From Caulobacteraceae bacterium (GTDB lineage Bacteria; Pseudomonadota; Alphaproteobacteria; Caulobacterales; Caulobacteraceae), in NCBI GenBank assembly GCA_027489335.1, contig JAIXZX010000012.1:186001-250000 (forward strand): a stretch of 64,000 nucleotides of DNA, written 5' to 3'. The position numbers and the translations under genes are program-made. The notes beneath the pieces are model-generated. The model saw only the letters and a list, made by a program, of their open reading frames with translations, was not told where the DNA came from and made no database searches. Shown here piece by piece: positions 52,061-63,542 of this stretch (position 1 is the stretch's first letter; each line of letters begins with the position of its first letter).

Positions 52061-52552
52061 ATGAAGTCGCTGCTGATCGTCTATCACTCGCGCACCGGCG
52101 GTTCGCGCCAGATGGCCCATGCCGCCGAGGCCGCCGCCCGTGACGGGGGTGAGGCGCGGGTTCAGATCCTTGAGGCGACAGAGGCCGGGCCGGACGACCT
52201 TCTTGAGGCGGACGGCTACCTGTTCGTCTGTCCGGAGAACCTGGCGGCGATCTCCGGTGAGATGAAGGCCTTCTTCGACCGCGCCTACTATCCCGTCCTG
52301 GGGCGCATCGAAGGTCGTCCCTACGCCCTGATGGTCTGCGCCGGCAGCGACGGGGAAAATGCGGTCCGCCAGATGACTCGGATCGCGACGGGCTGGCGGT
52401 TGAAAGCCGTGGCTGATCCGATCATCGTCTGCACCCACGCCCAGACGCCTGAGGCGATCCTGGCGGCGAAACAGATCGCGCCGGCCGAACTGGCGCGGTG
52501 CGGCGAGCTCGGCGCGGCGCTGGCGGCCGGATTGGCGATGGGGATCTACTGA
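52061..52552 (+). CDS. Flavodoxin-fold (NAD(P)H/FMN) protein
   Basis: A 163-residue protein with the flavodoxin pattern. The FMN-phosphate loop is IVYHSRTGGSRQMAHA (residues 6-21), the second loop is FVCPENLAAISGEMKAFFDRAYY (54-76), and the third is CAGSDGENAVRQM. Such small proteins reduce quinones or donate electrons. It diverges from the diiron-enzyme gene (156 bp apart) and converges on the last gene of the chemosensory operon with a 7-bp overlap. Confidence 0.86.
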   Translation: MKSLLIVYHSRTGGSRQMAHAAEAAARDGGEARVQILEATEAGPDDLLEADGYLFVCPENLAAISGEMKAFFDRAYYPVLGRIEGRPYALMVCAGSDGENAVRQMTRIATGWRLKAVADPIIVCTHAQTPEAILAAKQIAPAELARCGELGAALAAGLAMGIY

Positions 52553-54416
52553 GACCAGGCCCGGGTGAGCGCCGCCTGCAAGGTGGCGTTGCTGAACGGC
52601 TTGTGCACCAGGGCGATGTCGCCGGGCACCTCAACGTCGAAATAGCCGGTGATGAGAATGATCGGCAAGTCCGACCCATCCGCCCGCGCCCGATTGGCGA
52701 ACTCGACGCCGTTTACGCCGGGCATGGCGAAGTCCACCAGGGCCAGGTCAAACGGGCCGCCCTCCCGCAGCAGACGCAGTGCGGCGTCTGCGCCGTCCGC
52801 CTCGACGACCTCGTGGCCGCAGTCGCGCAGGAAGCCCGCGGTCACCGCACGCACGGGGGCCTCGTCATCGACCACCAGGATGCGCCGTCCTGACCCGTTC
52901 TGATCAGGCCTGTTCTCTTCGAGGGGCGGGGCCGCCTCGGTGGTTTCGACGACCGCCCGGGGCAGATAGATCTTCACCTCGGTTCCCTGGCCCGGCTCAC
53001 TGCAGATTTCCAGGGCGCCGCCGGAGCGCTGCGCGAAGCCATAGGCCATGGGCAGGCCAAGACCGGTGCCCTTGCCCACGGGCTTGGTCGTGAAGAAGGG
53101 CTCGAGGACGCGGGCCAGCACCTCAGGCGTCATGCCTGCGCCGGTGTCGTGCACGGAAATCACCGCATAGTCGCCGACCGCCAGATCCAGCTGGGGTTCG
53201 GGCGCGGTCAGCGTCTGGTTCCATGCGGAGATGGTGATTCGGCCGCCGTCGGGCATGGCGTCGCGGGCGTTGACCGCCAGGTTGAGTATCGCCAGTTCGA
53301 ACTGGTCGGGCTCGATGGCCGAGCGCCACAGGCCAGCGGCCAGATTCCAGCTGATCCTGGCCCCCCCGCCCAGGGTCCGTTCGACCAGATCCTTGGTCTC
53401 TGAGAGGATGTCGGCGAGGTCCACCACCTCAGCCCCACGGCTCTCGGTCTGTCGGCTGAAGCCGAGCAGGCGCTGAGTCAGGGTCGCGCCCTTCTGGGCT
53501 GCCATGGTGGCGTTATCCAGATAGCGCCGCACGGCCGCCTCATCGCCCAGGCGGCGGGTGGCGAGTTCGAGACTCCCGATGATGGCGGTCAGCAGGTTGT
53601 TGAAGTCGTGCGCCACGCCCCCGGCCAAGGTGCCAAGCGCGCGCAGCTTGTCGGCCTGCCGCAGGTGCATTTCGGCGAGCTTTTCGTCGGTGACGTCCCG
53701 CTCGACGACCACCAGGTGGCGCACTTCGCCAGCGGGGTCATGGACCGGAACGATGGCCGTCTCCAGCCACTGGGTGCCGACCTCGGTCTCCCGTTCGTCC
53801 AGAACCTCGACCGTCTCGCCCTGGGCCAGGGCCTTAGCCTCGGCGTCAGGCCGGCCAAGGCCGCCGAGCTCGGACTCGGTCCGGCCGACACCTGTCTCCG
53901 AGCCCAGACCCAAGGCCAGGGCCTTGCGTTCATTGATCCGCACAAAGCGGCCTTCGCGATCCTTGACCGCGACCGCGGCCGGCAGGTGGGCCATGAGCCC
54001 GCGGAGCAGGGAGCGCTCCTCATTCAAGGCCCGCCGCAGATGGTGGCGCTCGGCGGCGGCCATGACCATCGACCGCAAGGCCTCCGGGTCCCAGGGCTTG
54101 GCGGCGTAACCGACGATGCCGCCCTTGTTGAGCGCGGCGGTGACGGAGCTGAGATCGGCATAGCCGGTCAGCAGAATGGCCTCGGCCTCCGAAACGTCCC
54201 GCGCCCGGCTGAGAAACACGTCGCCGGTCATTTCCGGCATCCGCTGGTCGGAGATGATCACCGCCACGTCCGGCTCGCGGGCCAGGACCTCGAGCGCCTC
54301 GGCGCCCCCATGGGCGGCGAGCACCCGGAAGCTGTCCTCGAACAGGTCTTCGAGCGCCACCAGGATGTCCGGCTCGTCGTCGACGAGAAGGATCAGCGGC
54401 CTTGGAGAGAGGGCGG

Positions 54417-54420
<4 letters not shown>
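52546..54420 (-). CDS. Hybrid histidine kinase, REC-PAS-HisKA-HATPase-REC
   Basis: A 624-residue cytosolic kinase, the last gene of the chemosensory operon. An N-terminal receiver (acceptor Asp58 in SDQRMPEMTG; KPWD loop) is followed by a PAS domain (about 140-245) and an H-box GTLAGGVAHDFNN (His271). An HATPase domain (DTGAGMTPEVLARVLEPFFTTK, GTGLGLPMAYGF) and a C-terminal receiver (Asp563 in LVDFAMPGVNG) complete it. The DQRMPEMTG/KPW form is common in receivers attached to HD-GYP or hybrid kinases. No DNA-binding or GGDEF output is present. CheA could phosphorylate the N-terminal receiver and set the kinase activity. Confidence 0.92.
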
Positions 54421-56044
<1,624 letters not shown>

Positions 56045-56048
<4 letters not shown>

Positions 56049-57112
56049 GGACGGCCCTTGCTGGACAGCTGGAGGATGCGAGGCCCGATCAGGTCCAGAG
56101 GCAGGATATCCCGGGCGGCGCGCAGGCGCACGGCGGCGGCCGGCATGCCGTTCACCACTGCGGTGCTGGCGTGCTCGGCGATGGTGTGTGCGCCCCCCTG
56201 GCTCAGGCGGGACATCCCCTGAGCCCCGTCGTCTCCCATCCCGGTCAGCAGGGCGGCGACCGTGCGGGTCGGGACCGCCTCGGCCAGGGCTCCGAACAAG
56301 ACGTTGGCCGAGGGGCGTTGGCCGCCCACGGGCGGGTCACGGGTGACGCGCATGACGCCGGAGCTGCGGATCGCGAGATGGCAATCCCCAGGCGCCACAT
56401 AGACGCAGCTGGGCTCAGCCAGCACCCCGTCCTGCGCCAGGACCACCGGCATGGCGCAAAGGCCATCCAACCACTTGGCGAACCCTTCCATGAAGGCCGC
56501 GCCCATATGCTGGACCAGCAGGACGGGCGCGGGGAAGTTCGAGGGCAGGGCGCCCAGCACCTTGGCCAGGGCGGGCGGACCGCCGGTCGACGCCGCCAGC
56601 GCCAGGAAGTCCAGGCGCTCGAAGGCGCCCGGTACGGTCGGCCGGACCTCGGGTCGCTCATCCCGCGGCGCGCCGATGCTGCGGCGGCGGATGACCGGGA
56701 CGCTGCTCATGATGAACAGCTGGGTGCAGATGGTCTCGGCTAGGCGCTCGTAGCTGGCGTTGCTGGGACCCGCGGGCTTCTCCACCACGGTCAGCGCCCC
56801 GGCCCGCAAGGCGTTCATGGAAATGCGCAGGGAGGCGTCTTCCACCGCATCAGCGATGACCACAATCGGCGTGGGGTTGTCAGCCATGATCCGGGCCGTG
56901 GCCTCCAGGCCATCCATGCCCGGCAGCCGGATGTCCATGGAGATGACGTCCGGGCGGACCCGCGGAATCTCCGCCAGGGCCTCTTCGGCCGAGGCGACGG
57001 CGGCCGCGACGACAAACCTTGGGTCCCGGCCGATGATGTGAGTGAGCAGCTGGCGAACGACGAGGGAGTCCTCGACGATCATCACGCGGACGGGGGCGCG
57101 GCCTTGGTTCAC
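56045..57112 (-). CDS. cheB: Chemoreceptor glutamate methylesterase
   Basis: A 355-residue CheB. The receiver has Asp60 in VISMDIRLPGMDG and Lys112 in VVEKPAG. The methylesterase domain (about 165-345) has the Ser175/His202/Asp295 triad in AASTGGPPA, LLVQHM and TGMGDDGAQGM. It resets receptor methylation and is switched on by CheA. The gene overlaps cheA and the next kinase by four bases each. It corresponds to WspF in the Wsp arrangement. Confidence 0.95.
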
Positions 57113-59289
57113 AGGATGCGCCCGATGGTGGCCAGCAGTTCCCGTTGGTCGAACTTCTGCTTGGTGATGTAGGCCTCGGCGCCCAGGTCCAGCCCCCGGC
57201 GCACATCGGCCTCGTCGTCGCGGGAGGTCATCAGGATGACCGGCAGGCGCGCCAGCCCGGCGTCGGCCTTGATCGCCTGGAGCAGGGAGAAGCCGTCCAT
57301 GCGCGGCATTTCGATGTCGGCGACCACCAGATCGATCACGGTGTCGGAGGAGCGCAGGGTGTTCAGGGCGTCCACCCCGTCCACCGCCAGCAGGACGCGA
57401 TAGCCCTGGGCTTCCAGAATGCTCTTCTCGAGGGTGCGGGTGGTGATGGAGTCGTCCACCACCAGAACGGTCCGGACCTGCCGGGCTTCGGTTTCCTTGG
57501 GCGCGAGCCCCAGCGCCGAAGCTGATAGCCGCCGCGCGTTTCTCAGCCAGCGGTCGATCAGCGCTTCCGGATTGAGGACCAGCAAGGGTCGGTCCTCATC
57601 CAGGATCGCCGCCCCCAGGGTCAGGCCCGGCGCGATACGGCTGTCATCCAGGTCCTGAACGGTGAGCTCACGCACATCGACGATCTCGTCGACGGCGAGC
57701 AACAGGTGCCGTTCCCCACGGTGAATGAGGACCATCGGCGCTGAGGCGCCGGGCGCCGGCGGCTCAAGCGCGGCGTCGTTCAGGAGGGCGTTCAAGGGGA
57801 TCACGGGCGTGACAATGTCCGACCCGTCGATTTGTATCCGGGCGCTAGGCACGCCTTCGACGATTTCCAGCTCACCGCTTCGCAGACGCAACAGGGAGCG
57901 GACAGCGAAACTGGGGACGCCAAACAGTGCGCCGCCGGCCTCTACGGCCACCAGGGTCTGCCGGGCCGCCGACAAAGGGGCCGAAAGGATGACCTCGGCC
58001 CCGAAGGGAGTCCGGGCCCGCAGCCGGGCCGAGCCGCCCAGGGCGGCGAGGGATTGCCCCACCGCCGACAGGCCCATGCCGCGGCCTGACAGGCGATCCA
58101 CCGACTTGGCCGCCGAAACCCCGGGCTCGAACGCCAGGGCGAGTATCTCGTCAGGGCGTCGGGAGCCTTCGCTGGGGGACAAGAGGCCGCGGGCGATGGC
58201 GGCGGCCTCGATCCGGGCGAGGTCGGGGCCCGGTCCGTCATCGGCGATCCGGACCTCCAGACGTCCACCCCGAGCCCTGGCCTGCAGGGTGACGTGCAAC
58301 CGATCGGACTTGCCGGCCGCCTTGCGCGCCTCCGGGGTCTCCGCCCCATGGCTGACAGCGTTGCGCAGCAGGTGGATGATCGGCTCGCGCAAGGCTTGCA
58401 GTACGCGGCGCTCGGCGCGGACCTCCAGACCTTCGGTGCGCACTTCCACCTCAAGGCCCTGGTCGCGACCTATATCCCTGACCATGCGCCCGAGATCGCC
58501 CAGCAGACTCTCGGCCGGCGCCAGCGCGATCTCGTCGATCTGTTCGCGCAACACCGCGAGGCTTTCGCCCACGGCCCAGTTGGCCCGCGACTGACGCCGG
58601 GCGAGTTCGCCCAGATCCCGGGTCAGGGCCTGCAGGGCATGTTCAAAGGCGACCGCCCTGTTGGATGACCGACCTTCGCCGCCGCCGCGGGCGCGCATGT
58701 CGCGCCACAGGCGTTCCAGCTGGTCGGCTTCACGTCGCAGGCGCTGGGTGAGCTCCACCTGGGCGGCCTCGTTCTGAACCTCGCTGGACAGGTGGTGCAG
58801 CGCCTCGTTCAGGCGCTCGCCAAGTTCGGCGTCGACCCGCACATATTCGGGCGAGCGGTCCGACGAGGAGGAGGTCGGCGGCTCAACCTGCTCAACCGGC
58901 CCGCTCGGCTTGACCGGCGCAGGCGGGGCGACCTGCGCGCCAAGCGCCTGCAGCGCCCGGCTGGCGTCGGGCAGGGGGGCGCCGTCCCGCTGCGCGGCCG
59001 CCTGAGCTTCGATGGCGTCCAGGCCCAGATGGATGAGATCGACCGTGGCGGCGTCCAGGCCCGCGCCGTCGTCGATCACCTGGTCCAGCCGTTCCTCCAG
59101 CCGGTGCGCCAGATGCTCGACGACTTCCAGATCCACCGCCCGGGCGGCGCCCTTCAGACTGTGCAGGCGGCGGAACACCTCGCGCAGATCCGCCTCGCCC
59201 GGCTCGGCCAGGGACCGGCGCACCGATTCCAGGTGCTCGCGGTGTTCAATGTCGAAGGCCGCCAGGAGCTGGGCGCGGAGGTCGGGCAC
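57109..59289 (-). CDS. cheA: CheA-type histidine kinase with C-terminal receiver
   Basis: A 726-residue CheA-REC hybrid like WspE. Domains: Hpt (residues 1-105, phospho-acceptor His43 in RRLHSLKGAAR); a Pro/Ser linker (about 118-145); a helical dimerisation part; HATPase (about 275-420, with HLLRNAVSHGA, DDGPGPDL, GRGMGLSAV); a CheW-like coupling domain (about 425-560); and a receiver (about 605-726, Asp658 in VVADIEMPRMDGF). The Hpt and kinase motifs are intact. The internal receiver may act as a phosphate sink. It follows the receptor gene by nine bases. Confidence 0.95.
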   Translation of the reverse strand: MPDLRAQLLAAFDIEHREHLESVRRSLAEPGEADLREVFRRLHSLKGAARAVDLEVVEHLAHRLEERLDQVIDDGAGLDAATVDLIHLGLDAIEAQAAAQRDGAPLPDASRALQALGAQVAPPAPVKPSGPVEQVEPPTSSSSDRSPEYVRVDAELGERLNEALHHLSSEVQNEAAQVELTQRLRREADQLERLWRDMRARGGGEGRSSNRAVAFEHALQALTRDLGELARRQSRANWAVGESLAVLREQIDEIALAPAESLLGDLGRMVRDIGRDQGLEVEVRTEGLEVRAERRVLQALREPIIHLLRNAVSHGAETPEARKAAGKSDRLHVTLQARARGGRLEVRIADDGPGPDLARIEAAAIARGLLSPSEGSRRPDEILALAFEPGVSAAKSVDRLSGRGMGLSAVGQSLAALGGSARLRARTPFGAEVILSAPLSAARQTLVAVEAGGALFGVPSFAVRSLLRLRSGELEIVEGVPSARIQIDGSDIVTPVIPLNALLNDAALEPPAPGASAPMVLIHRGERHLLLAVDEIVDVRELTVQDLDDSRIAPGLTLGAAILDEDRPLLVLNPEALIDRWLRNARRLSASALGLAPKETEARQVRTVLVVDDSITTRTLEKSILEAQGYRVLLAVDGVDALNTLRSSDTVIDLVVADIEMPRMDGFSLLQAIKADAGLARLPVILMTSRDDEADVRRGLDLGAEAYITKQKFDQRELLATIGRIL

Positions 59290-59298
59290 GGCGGGCGA

Positions 59299-60960
59299 TC
59301 AGACCCGGTAGCGTTCGGCCAGTCCCAGCAGCTGCTGGGAGAGGCTCGCGAGGTTGCCGGCGGCTTCCTCCAGCTGGCGGGTGCCGACGGCGGTCTGCTG
59401 ACTGGCCTGCCGGATATTCTGCAGGGCGCCCATGACCTGTTCGATCCCCAGCTGCTGCTGATTGGTGGAGGCGACGATCTGCTGGAAGGTCTGGACGCTT
59501 TCCTGAACCCGGCCGGTGATTTCGGTGATGGTGCGTTGGGTGGTGTCGGTGCGCTCCTTGCCCGCGGCCACCCGTTTGACGGCCTCTTCGGTGAGCATGA
59601 CCGAGGAATTGATCCCCCGCTGGATGTCGCCGAGAATCGAGCGGACCTGATTGGTGGCGTCCTTGGCCTGGTCGGCCAGCAGCTTCATTTCGGAAGCCAC
59701 AACGGCGAAGCTGCGTCCGTTCTCGCCGGCGGCGGCGGCCTCGATGGCGGCGTTGAGCGCCAGCAGGTGCGAACGCTCGGAGATATCGTTGACCGTCGAG
59801 ATGATGTCGCCGATGGCCTGGGTCTTCTCGCTCAGGGCCACGATGTTCTCGGCCACGGCCTCGGCCTGGTCGCGAATGGAATCCATGGCCCGGGCGGTCT
59901 CGTCGACGGCGCGCAGGCCCTCGTTGCTGGTCTGGGCGGTGGCCTGGGCCGAGGCGATCACCTCCTGGGCGCGCTTGCCGATCTGGGCGCCGGAATGGGT
60001 GATCTCGTCGACCGTGGCGGCGGTCTCCTGCACCGCGGCCAGCTGTTCCTCGACGCTGGCGGCCTGCTCCTGGGACGAGGCGCGGATCTCGGCGGTGGCG
60101 GCGTTCAGATTCTCGGTGGCTTCCCGGTTCTGGCGGGCGAGGTCGCGCAAGCCGTCGACCATGACGTTGAGGGTGGCGCCGAGCCGGCCGATCTCGTCGG
60201 CGCTGGTCAGCTCGGTGTGCCGGGTCAGGTCGCCCTGGCCGACCCGCTCGACGAAGGCCATGAAGCTGTTCAGGGGGGTGATGATCGACTTGCGGATCAG
60301 ATAGGCCACGGCCATGGCGATGCCCACCGCCAGGACCAGCCCGATCAGATTGTAGAGGCGGCTCTGCTGGTACACCGTATCGACGCGCCGCTGGCCCAGC
60401 TCAATCGCCTGATCGAGAGAGGCGCTGGCGCGGGCCATCTCCTGCTGGAAGGCCGCCCGGGGGCCCAGAAGACCTTCCCGCTGGCTTTGACCTGCGGCCA
60501 TGTCCCCCCGGGCCATGGCCTGGAAGGCGATCAGGTCACGCTGGCGCAGGTCGGTCAGGATCGCACGGGCGCGGGTCAGGGACTGGCTGATCTCGCCCCA
60601 CGCCTTGGCCCGATCGCTGGTGATGGCGGACTCCTGATAGTTGGTCGCCTGGGTGATGGCCTGATCCAGGCTCTGGATCGCCGTGGCTTCCGCGCGGCGC
60701 CAGTCTGCCGAGGCGCCATCCGCGGTGGGCCCCATCACGCCCATGGCGTGGTCGGCGAAGTCGGCCTCGGTGGCCGCCTCGAGTTGGTGCTGTGCGGTCT
60801 GGACGTCTGTGAGCTGCCGGACAAAGGCCAGGTCTCGCGTGACGATGCGGGAGGTTTCCGACCGGACCTCGCCGATCTGCGACAGGCCCAGGGCGCCCAG
60901 GGCGATCACCAGGACGATGACGGCGATGAAGCCGAGCAGGATTCGGTTGGCGATACTCAC
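59299..60960 (-). CDS. Methyl-accepting chemotaxis protein
   Basis: A 553-residue membrane receptor similar in layout to WspA. TM1 is at about 5-27, a helical periplasmic sensor (four-helix bundle type) at 28-190, and TM2 at about 192-212. A HAMP domain (about 213-265) and the cytoplasmic signalling hairpin follow. The tip reads [28 protein letters not shown], close to the consensus that contacts CheA and CheW. The C-terminus ends LGLAERYRV with no NWETF pentapeptide. It lies three bases after the second cheW gene. Confidence 0.94.
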   Translation of the reverse strand: MSIANRILLGFIAVIVLVIALGALGLSQIGEVRSETSRIVTRDLAFVRQLTDVQTAQHQLEAATEADFADHAMGVMGPTADGASADWRRAEATAIQSLDQAITQATNYQESAITSDRAKAWGEISQSLTRARAILTDLRQRDLIAFQAMARGDMAAGQSQREGLLGPRAAFQQEMARASASLDQAIELGQRRVDTVYQQSRLYNLIGLVLAVGIAMAVAYLIRKSIITPLNSFMAFVERVGQGDLTRHTELTSADEIGRLGATLNVMVDGLRDLARQNREATENLNAATAEIRASSQEQAASVEEQLAAVQETAATVDEITHSGAQIGKRAQEVIASAQATAQTSNEGLRAVDETARAMDSIRDQAEAVAENIVALSEKTQAIGDIISTVNDISERSHLLALNAAIEAAAAGENGRSFAVVASEMKLLADQAKDATNQVRSILGDIQRGINSSVMLTEEAVKRVAAGKERTDTTQRTITEITGRVQESVQTFQQIVASTNQQQLGIEQVMGALQNIRQASQQTAVGTRQLEEAAGNLASLSQQLLGLAERYRV

Positions 60961-60963
60961 GGG

Positions 60964-61521
60964 TCAGGCTCCCACAGGCGCGTCGCCAGCCAGCAAGGCG
61001 GGGACGGAAAGGATGACGAGGGTCTTGGCGTTGTCGTCCCCCGCGCTCACCACGACGGCGTGCTGCGGGTGGTCGAGATCAGGTCGCACCAGAGCGGACT
61101 GAGGGCGTTCGGACAGTCGCAGGGCGATGTCGCGCCGGCCGTTCAGCATGACGAGATAACCACCCGCCTCCCGCGGCGGCGGGGCGCCCAGCAGGACGCC
61201 CAGATCGAGCACCTGGCGAACGCGACCGTTATCGGCCACCAGTCCCATGACGGCGCCGGCGCCGGCCACTCCGGTTCGACCGAGCCGCTCTAGGGGCCGC
61301 AGGCTGGCGACATCGGCCATAGGAAGGCCGTAGAGGTTTCCGCCCATGGGGCAGAGCAGGACCCTCATGGCGTCCGTCACCGAGACGTCGGACGCGATGG
61401 CTTCGGGCGCCGCCAGCCGGCGCGCCCGGTCGTCCAGGATCTGTCGGGTCCGCGGGGACTCTGCGGTCTGAACCGGCCGCTCGCCTCGGGGGCGAGCGGT
61501 CTTTGACGTGCTCTGGCTCAT
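60964..61521 (-). CDS. cheW: CheW-type coupling protein (second in the operon)
   Basis: A 185-residue CheW-domain protein. An N-terminal extension of about 50 charged residues precedes the coupling domain (VLLCPMGGNLYGLPMADVASLRPLERL ... AVMGLVADNGRVRQVLDLGVLLG). It links receptor and CheA. It overlaps the cheR stop by four bases. In Wsp order it takes the place of WspD. Confidence 0.86.
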   Translation of the reverse strand: MSQSTSKTARPRGERPVQTAESPRTRQILDDRARRLAAPEAIASDVSVTDAMRVLLCPMGGNLYGLPMADVASLRPLERLGRTGVAGAGAVMGLVADNGRVRQVLDLGVLLGAPPPREAGGYLVMLNGRRDIALRLSERPQSALVRPDLDHPQHAVVVSAGDDNAKTLVILSVPALLAGDAPVGA

Positions 61522-62927
61522 CGGCGCCCCCTCCCGTCCTTCTCAAGCTGCAACCTGGCGAGTTCGCGCAGGTCGCCGGCTCTCAGCCCATCCCCTTCGC
61601 ACAGGGGTGAGGCCGGGCTCAAGCTCGCGGCCAGACGGGCGACCGCCGCCAGGGCGCGACGGCCGGCTTCCTGATCACCGCGTTCGAGCCGCACCAGCCC
61701 CAGATGATACTGGGCCATGAGGAAGGTTCCATCCAGATAGACCGCCCGGCGAAGGGCGTCTTCGGCTTCACTCAGTCGTCCCTGAGCCTGAGAGATGAGA
61801 CCCAGATAGAAGTAGGTCGCCGGCTCGGATGAGGTCTCCGCCAGGGCCTCCTGGCACAGCGCTTCGGCCTCCGCGAAACGTCCAAGGTTGGCCAGGATGC
61901 GGATGTCGGCCAGCGGCGCCGTCCTGGCCTCGGAGACCTGTGCGCGCGGTGGATCGACGGGCCTCGGCGTCGGAGCCGGCGCCGGCGCCGGCGGCAAGGC
62001 CTGAGGTGGGGGCGGAGACTCAGTCACGACACTGGGCGGCGGCGTCCAGCTGGCCGCCGGCGCGGCGGGCGGCTCGTCCCCGGGGGCCCGCCGACGGTAT
62101 GCCACGGCGCCCGGCAGGGTGATGGTCCGCACATGGGCTTCGAACCCGGGATTGGGCTCGGCATGCCCCACCAGCAGCCACCCCGCCTCACCCAGGCGCT
62201 GGGCCAGAGCGCCGACGACGGCGTTCATGGCCTCTGGATGGAAGTAGATCAGGACGTTTCGGCACAGGATCAGGTCGAAGTCCGTCAGGTCCAGCGGCGC
62301 CGCCGGTCCCAACAGGTCCAGCAGGTTGCCGTACTGGAACCGGACCAGGCTGCGGAACCGCGGTCGCAGCCGCCAGCTACGACCCTCGTGGGTGAACCAG
62401 GCGCTCCGCTGCTCGGCCGACAGGGATCGCAGCGCCCAGGCGCCGAAGCTCGCCGTGCGGGCCGCCTCCAGCGCGGCTTCGTTGATGTCGGTGCCCAGGA
62501 TGGTGAGCCGCCAGTCGGCGATCTGATCCCCCAGAAGTTCCGCCAGAAGGATGGCCACCGAATAGGGTTCGGCCCCCGTGGCGCAGCCGGCGCTCCAGAT
62601 CCGCAGCCTCTTCGAATGGGCGTGGCGGGCGATCAATTCGGGGAGAATATGCGACTTTAGAGCCGTAAATTGCTCCACATAGCGCAGGAAATAGGTCTCT
62701 CCGACCGTGATTTCCCCCTCCAGCCGTCGCCATTCGGCCGGCCCGGCCTGAGGATCGTCGAGCAGGCGGACATAGGCCTCAAGGTCCTCGAGGCGTACGG
62801 CCGCCAGGCGTCGGCGGACCCGTTCCCACAGGACGTCGTCCTTGTCGGCGTAATAGAAATGACCGGTCCGGGCGATGACCTCGGCCTTCAGTCGCCAGAA
62901 GGGGTGGCCAGGGGCGAACACCGGCAC
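61518..62927 (-). CDS. cheR: CheR-type receptor methyltransferase with TPR tail
   Basis: A 469-residue fusion. Residues about 1-270 are a CheR domain with VGETYFLR, IWSAGCATGAEPYS (SAM-binding) and LILCRNVLIYF. A Pro-rich linker (about 280-335) leads to about three TPR units (340-440: LANLGRFAEAEALCQEAL, YFYLGLISQAQGRLSEAEDALRRAV). This CheR-TPR fusion is the WspC layout. The TPR could bind the CheW partners. It follows the first cheW gene by eight bases. Confidence 0.94.
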   Translation of the reverse strand: MPVFAPGHPFWRLKAEVIARTGHFYYADKDDVLWERVRRRLAAVRLEDLEAYVRLLDDPQAGPAEWRRLEGEITVGETYFLRYVEQFTALKSHILPELIARHAHSKRLRIWSAGCATGAEPYSVAILLAELLGDQIADWRLTILGTDINEAALEAARTASFGAWALRSLSAEQRSAWFTHEGRSWRLRPRFRSLVRFQYGNLLDLLGPAAPLDLTDFDLILCRNVLIYFHPEAMNAVVGALAQRLGEAGWLLVGHAEPNPGFEAHVRTITLPGAVAYRRRAPGDEPPAAPAASWTPPPSVVTESPPPPQALPPAPAPAPTPRPVDPPRAQVSEARTAPLADIRILANLGRFAEAEALCQEALAETSSEPATYFYLGLISQAQGRLSEAEDALRRAVYLDGTFLMAQYHLGLVRLERGDQEAGRRALAAVARLAASLSPASPLCEGDGLRAGDLRELARLQLEKDGRGRR

Positions 62928-62935
62928 GGCGGGGC

Positions 62936-63442
62936 TCAGGGGGCGCCATCCCCGGAGGCCTCAAGCCTCGCGCGCAGGGTCTCGGCGATTTCCGCGACTC
63001 GGGCCTGTTCCTCCAGCAGCAGCAGACGATCCACGTCCAGCAGGGCGACCAGGCGGCCAAGGATCAGCAGATTGCCGATCACCGCGCCATTGGCGCTGAC
63101 CGAGTCCGATACCGGCGTGAAGTCCTCGGCCTCGGCCTCAGCGTCCTTCACCCGGTCTGCCAGGAGGGCCAGATCGCCGCCGCCGTGCGGGGCGCTCAGC
63201 CGCACCACGTGGCTGTAGAGCTCGGGGCTGGCCGGCGGCCGCGTCGGGTCCAGCAGGCGGGCCAGGTCGATCACCGCCAGGGGCCGGCCTTGGCGGTTCA
63301 TGAAACCGGCCAGCACCTTGGGCCAGGGGGCCTGACGCTCAAACCGGGTCACGGGCAGGATTTCGGCTACGGCGCCCATGGGCAGGGCCATGTCGACGCC
63401 GACCACGTCCAGCAAGAGATAGCGGTCCTGAGGGAAGGGCAT
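62936..63442 (-). CDS. cheW: CheW-type coupling protein, first gene of the operon
   Basis: A 168-residue CheW domain (RYLLLDVVGVDMALPMGAVAEILPVT, FMNRQGRPLAVIDLARLL) with a C-terminal helix (ARVAEIAETLRARLEA). It leads the eight-gene chemosensory operon. In Wsp order it corresponds to WspB. The 100 bp upstream hold a large hairpin (63499-63533), but no clear promoter is visible. Confidence 0.9.
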   Translation of the reverse strand: MPFPQDRYLLLDVVGVDMALPMGAVAEILPVTRFERQAPWPKVLAGFMNRQGRPLAVIDLARLLDPTRPPASPELYSHVVRLSAPHGGGDLALLADRVKDAEAEAEDFTPVSDSVSANGAVIGNLLILGRLVALLDVDRLLLLEEQARVAEIAETLRARLEASGDGAP

Positions 63443-63498
63443 AGGAGTCTAGAACACCATTCCGCCCCCGCCGCCAATCGTCATTCGCAACCTGCGGG

Positions 63499-63533
63499 CG
63501 CGAACCTGCGCCGGCGCAGGCTCGCGGTTCGCG
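63499..63533. repeat. GC-rich cruciform-type inverted repeat between the MBL gene and the chemosensory operon
   Basis: Outer arms CGCGAACC/GGTTCGCG (63499-63506/63526-63533) enclose the perfect 16-bp palindrome at 63505-63520 (centre GCCGGC). It starts 10 bases after the MBL gene's stop codon (minus strand). There is no T-run, so its role as a terminator is uncertain. Confidence 0.55.
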
Positions 63534-63542
63534 TAGGGGCTT

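Noticed and set aside
58792-61293. An 833-codon frame antisense to cheA, mcp and cheW
   Set aside because: The minus-strand genes have intact catalytic and signalling motifs; this frame is their shadow.
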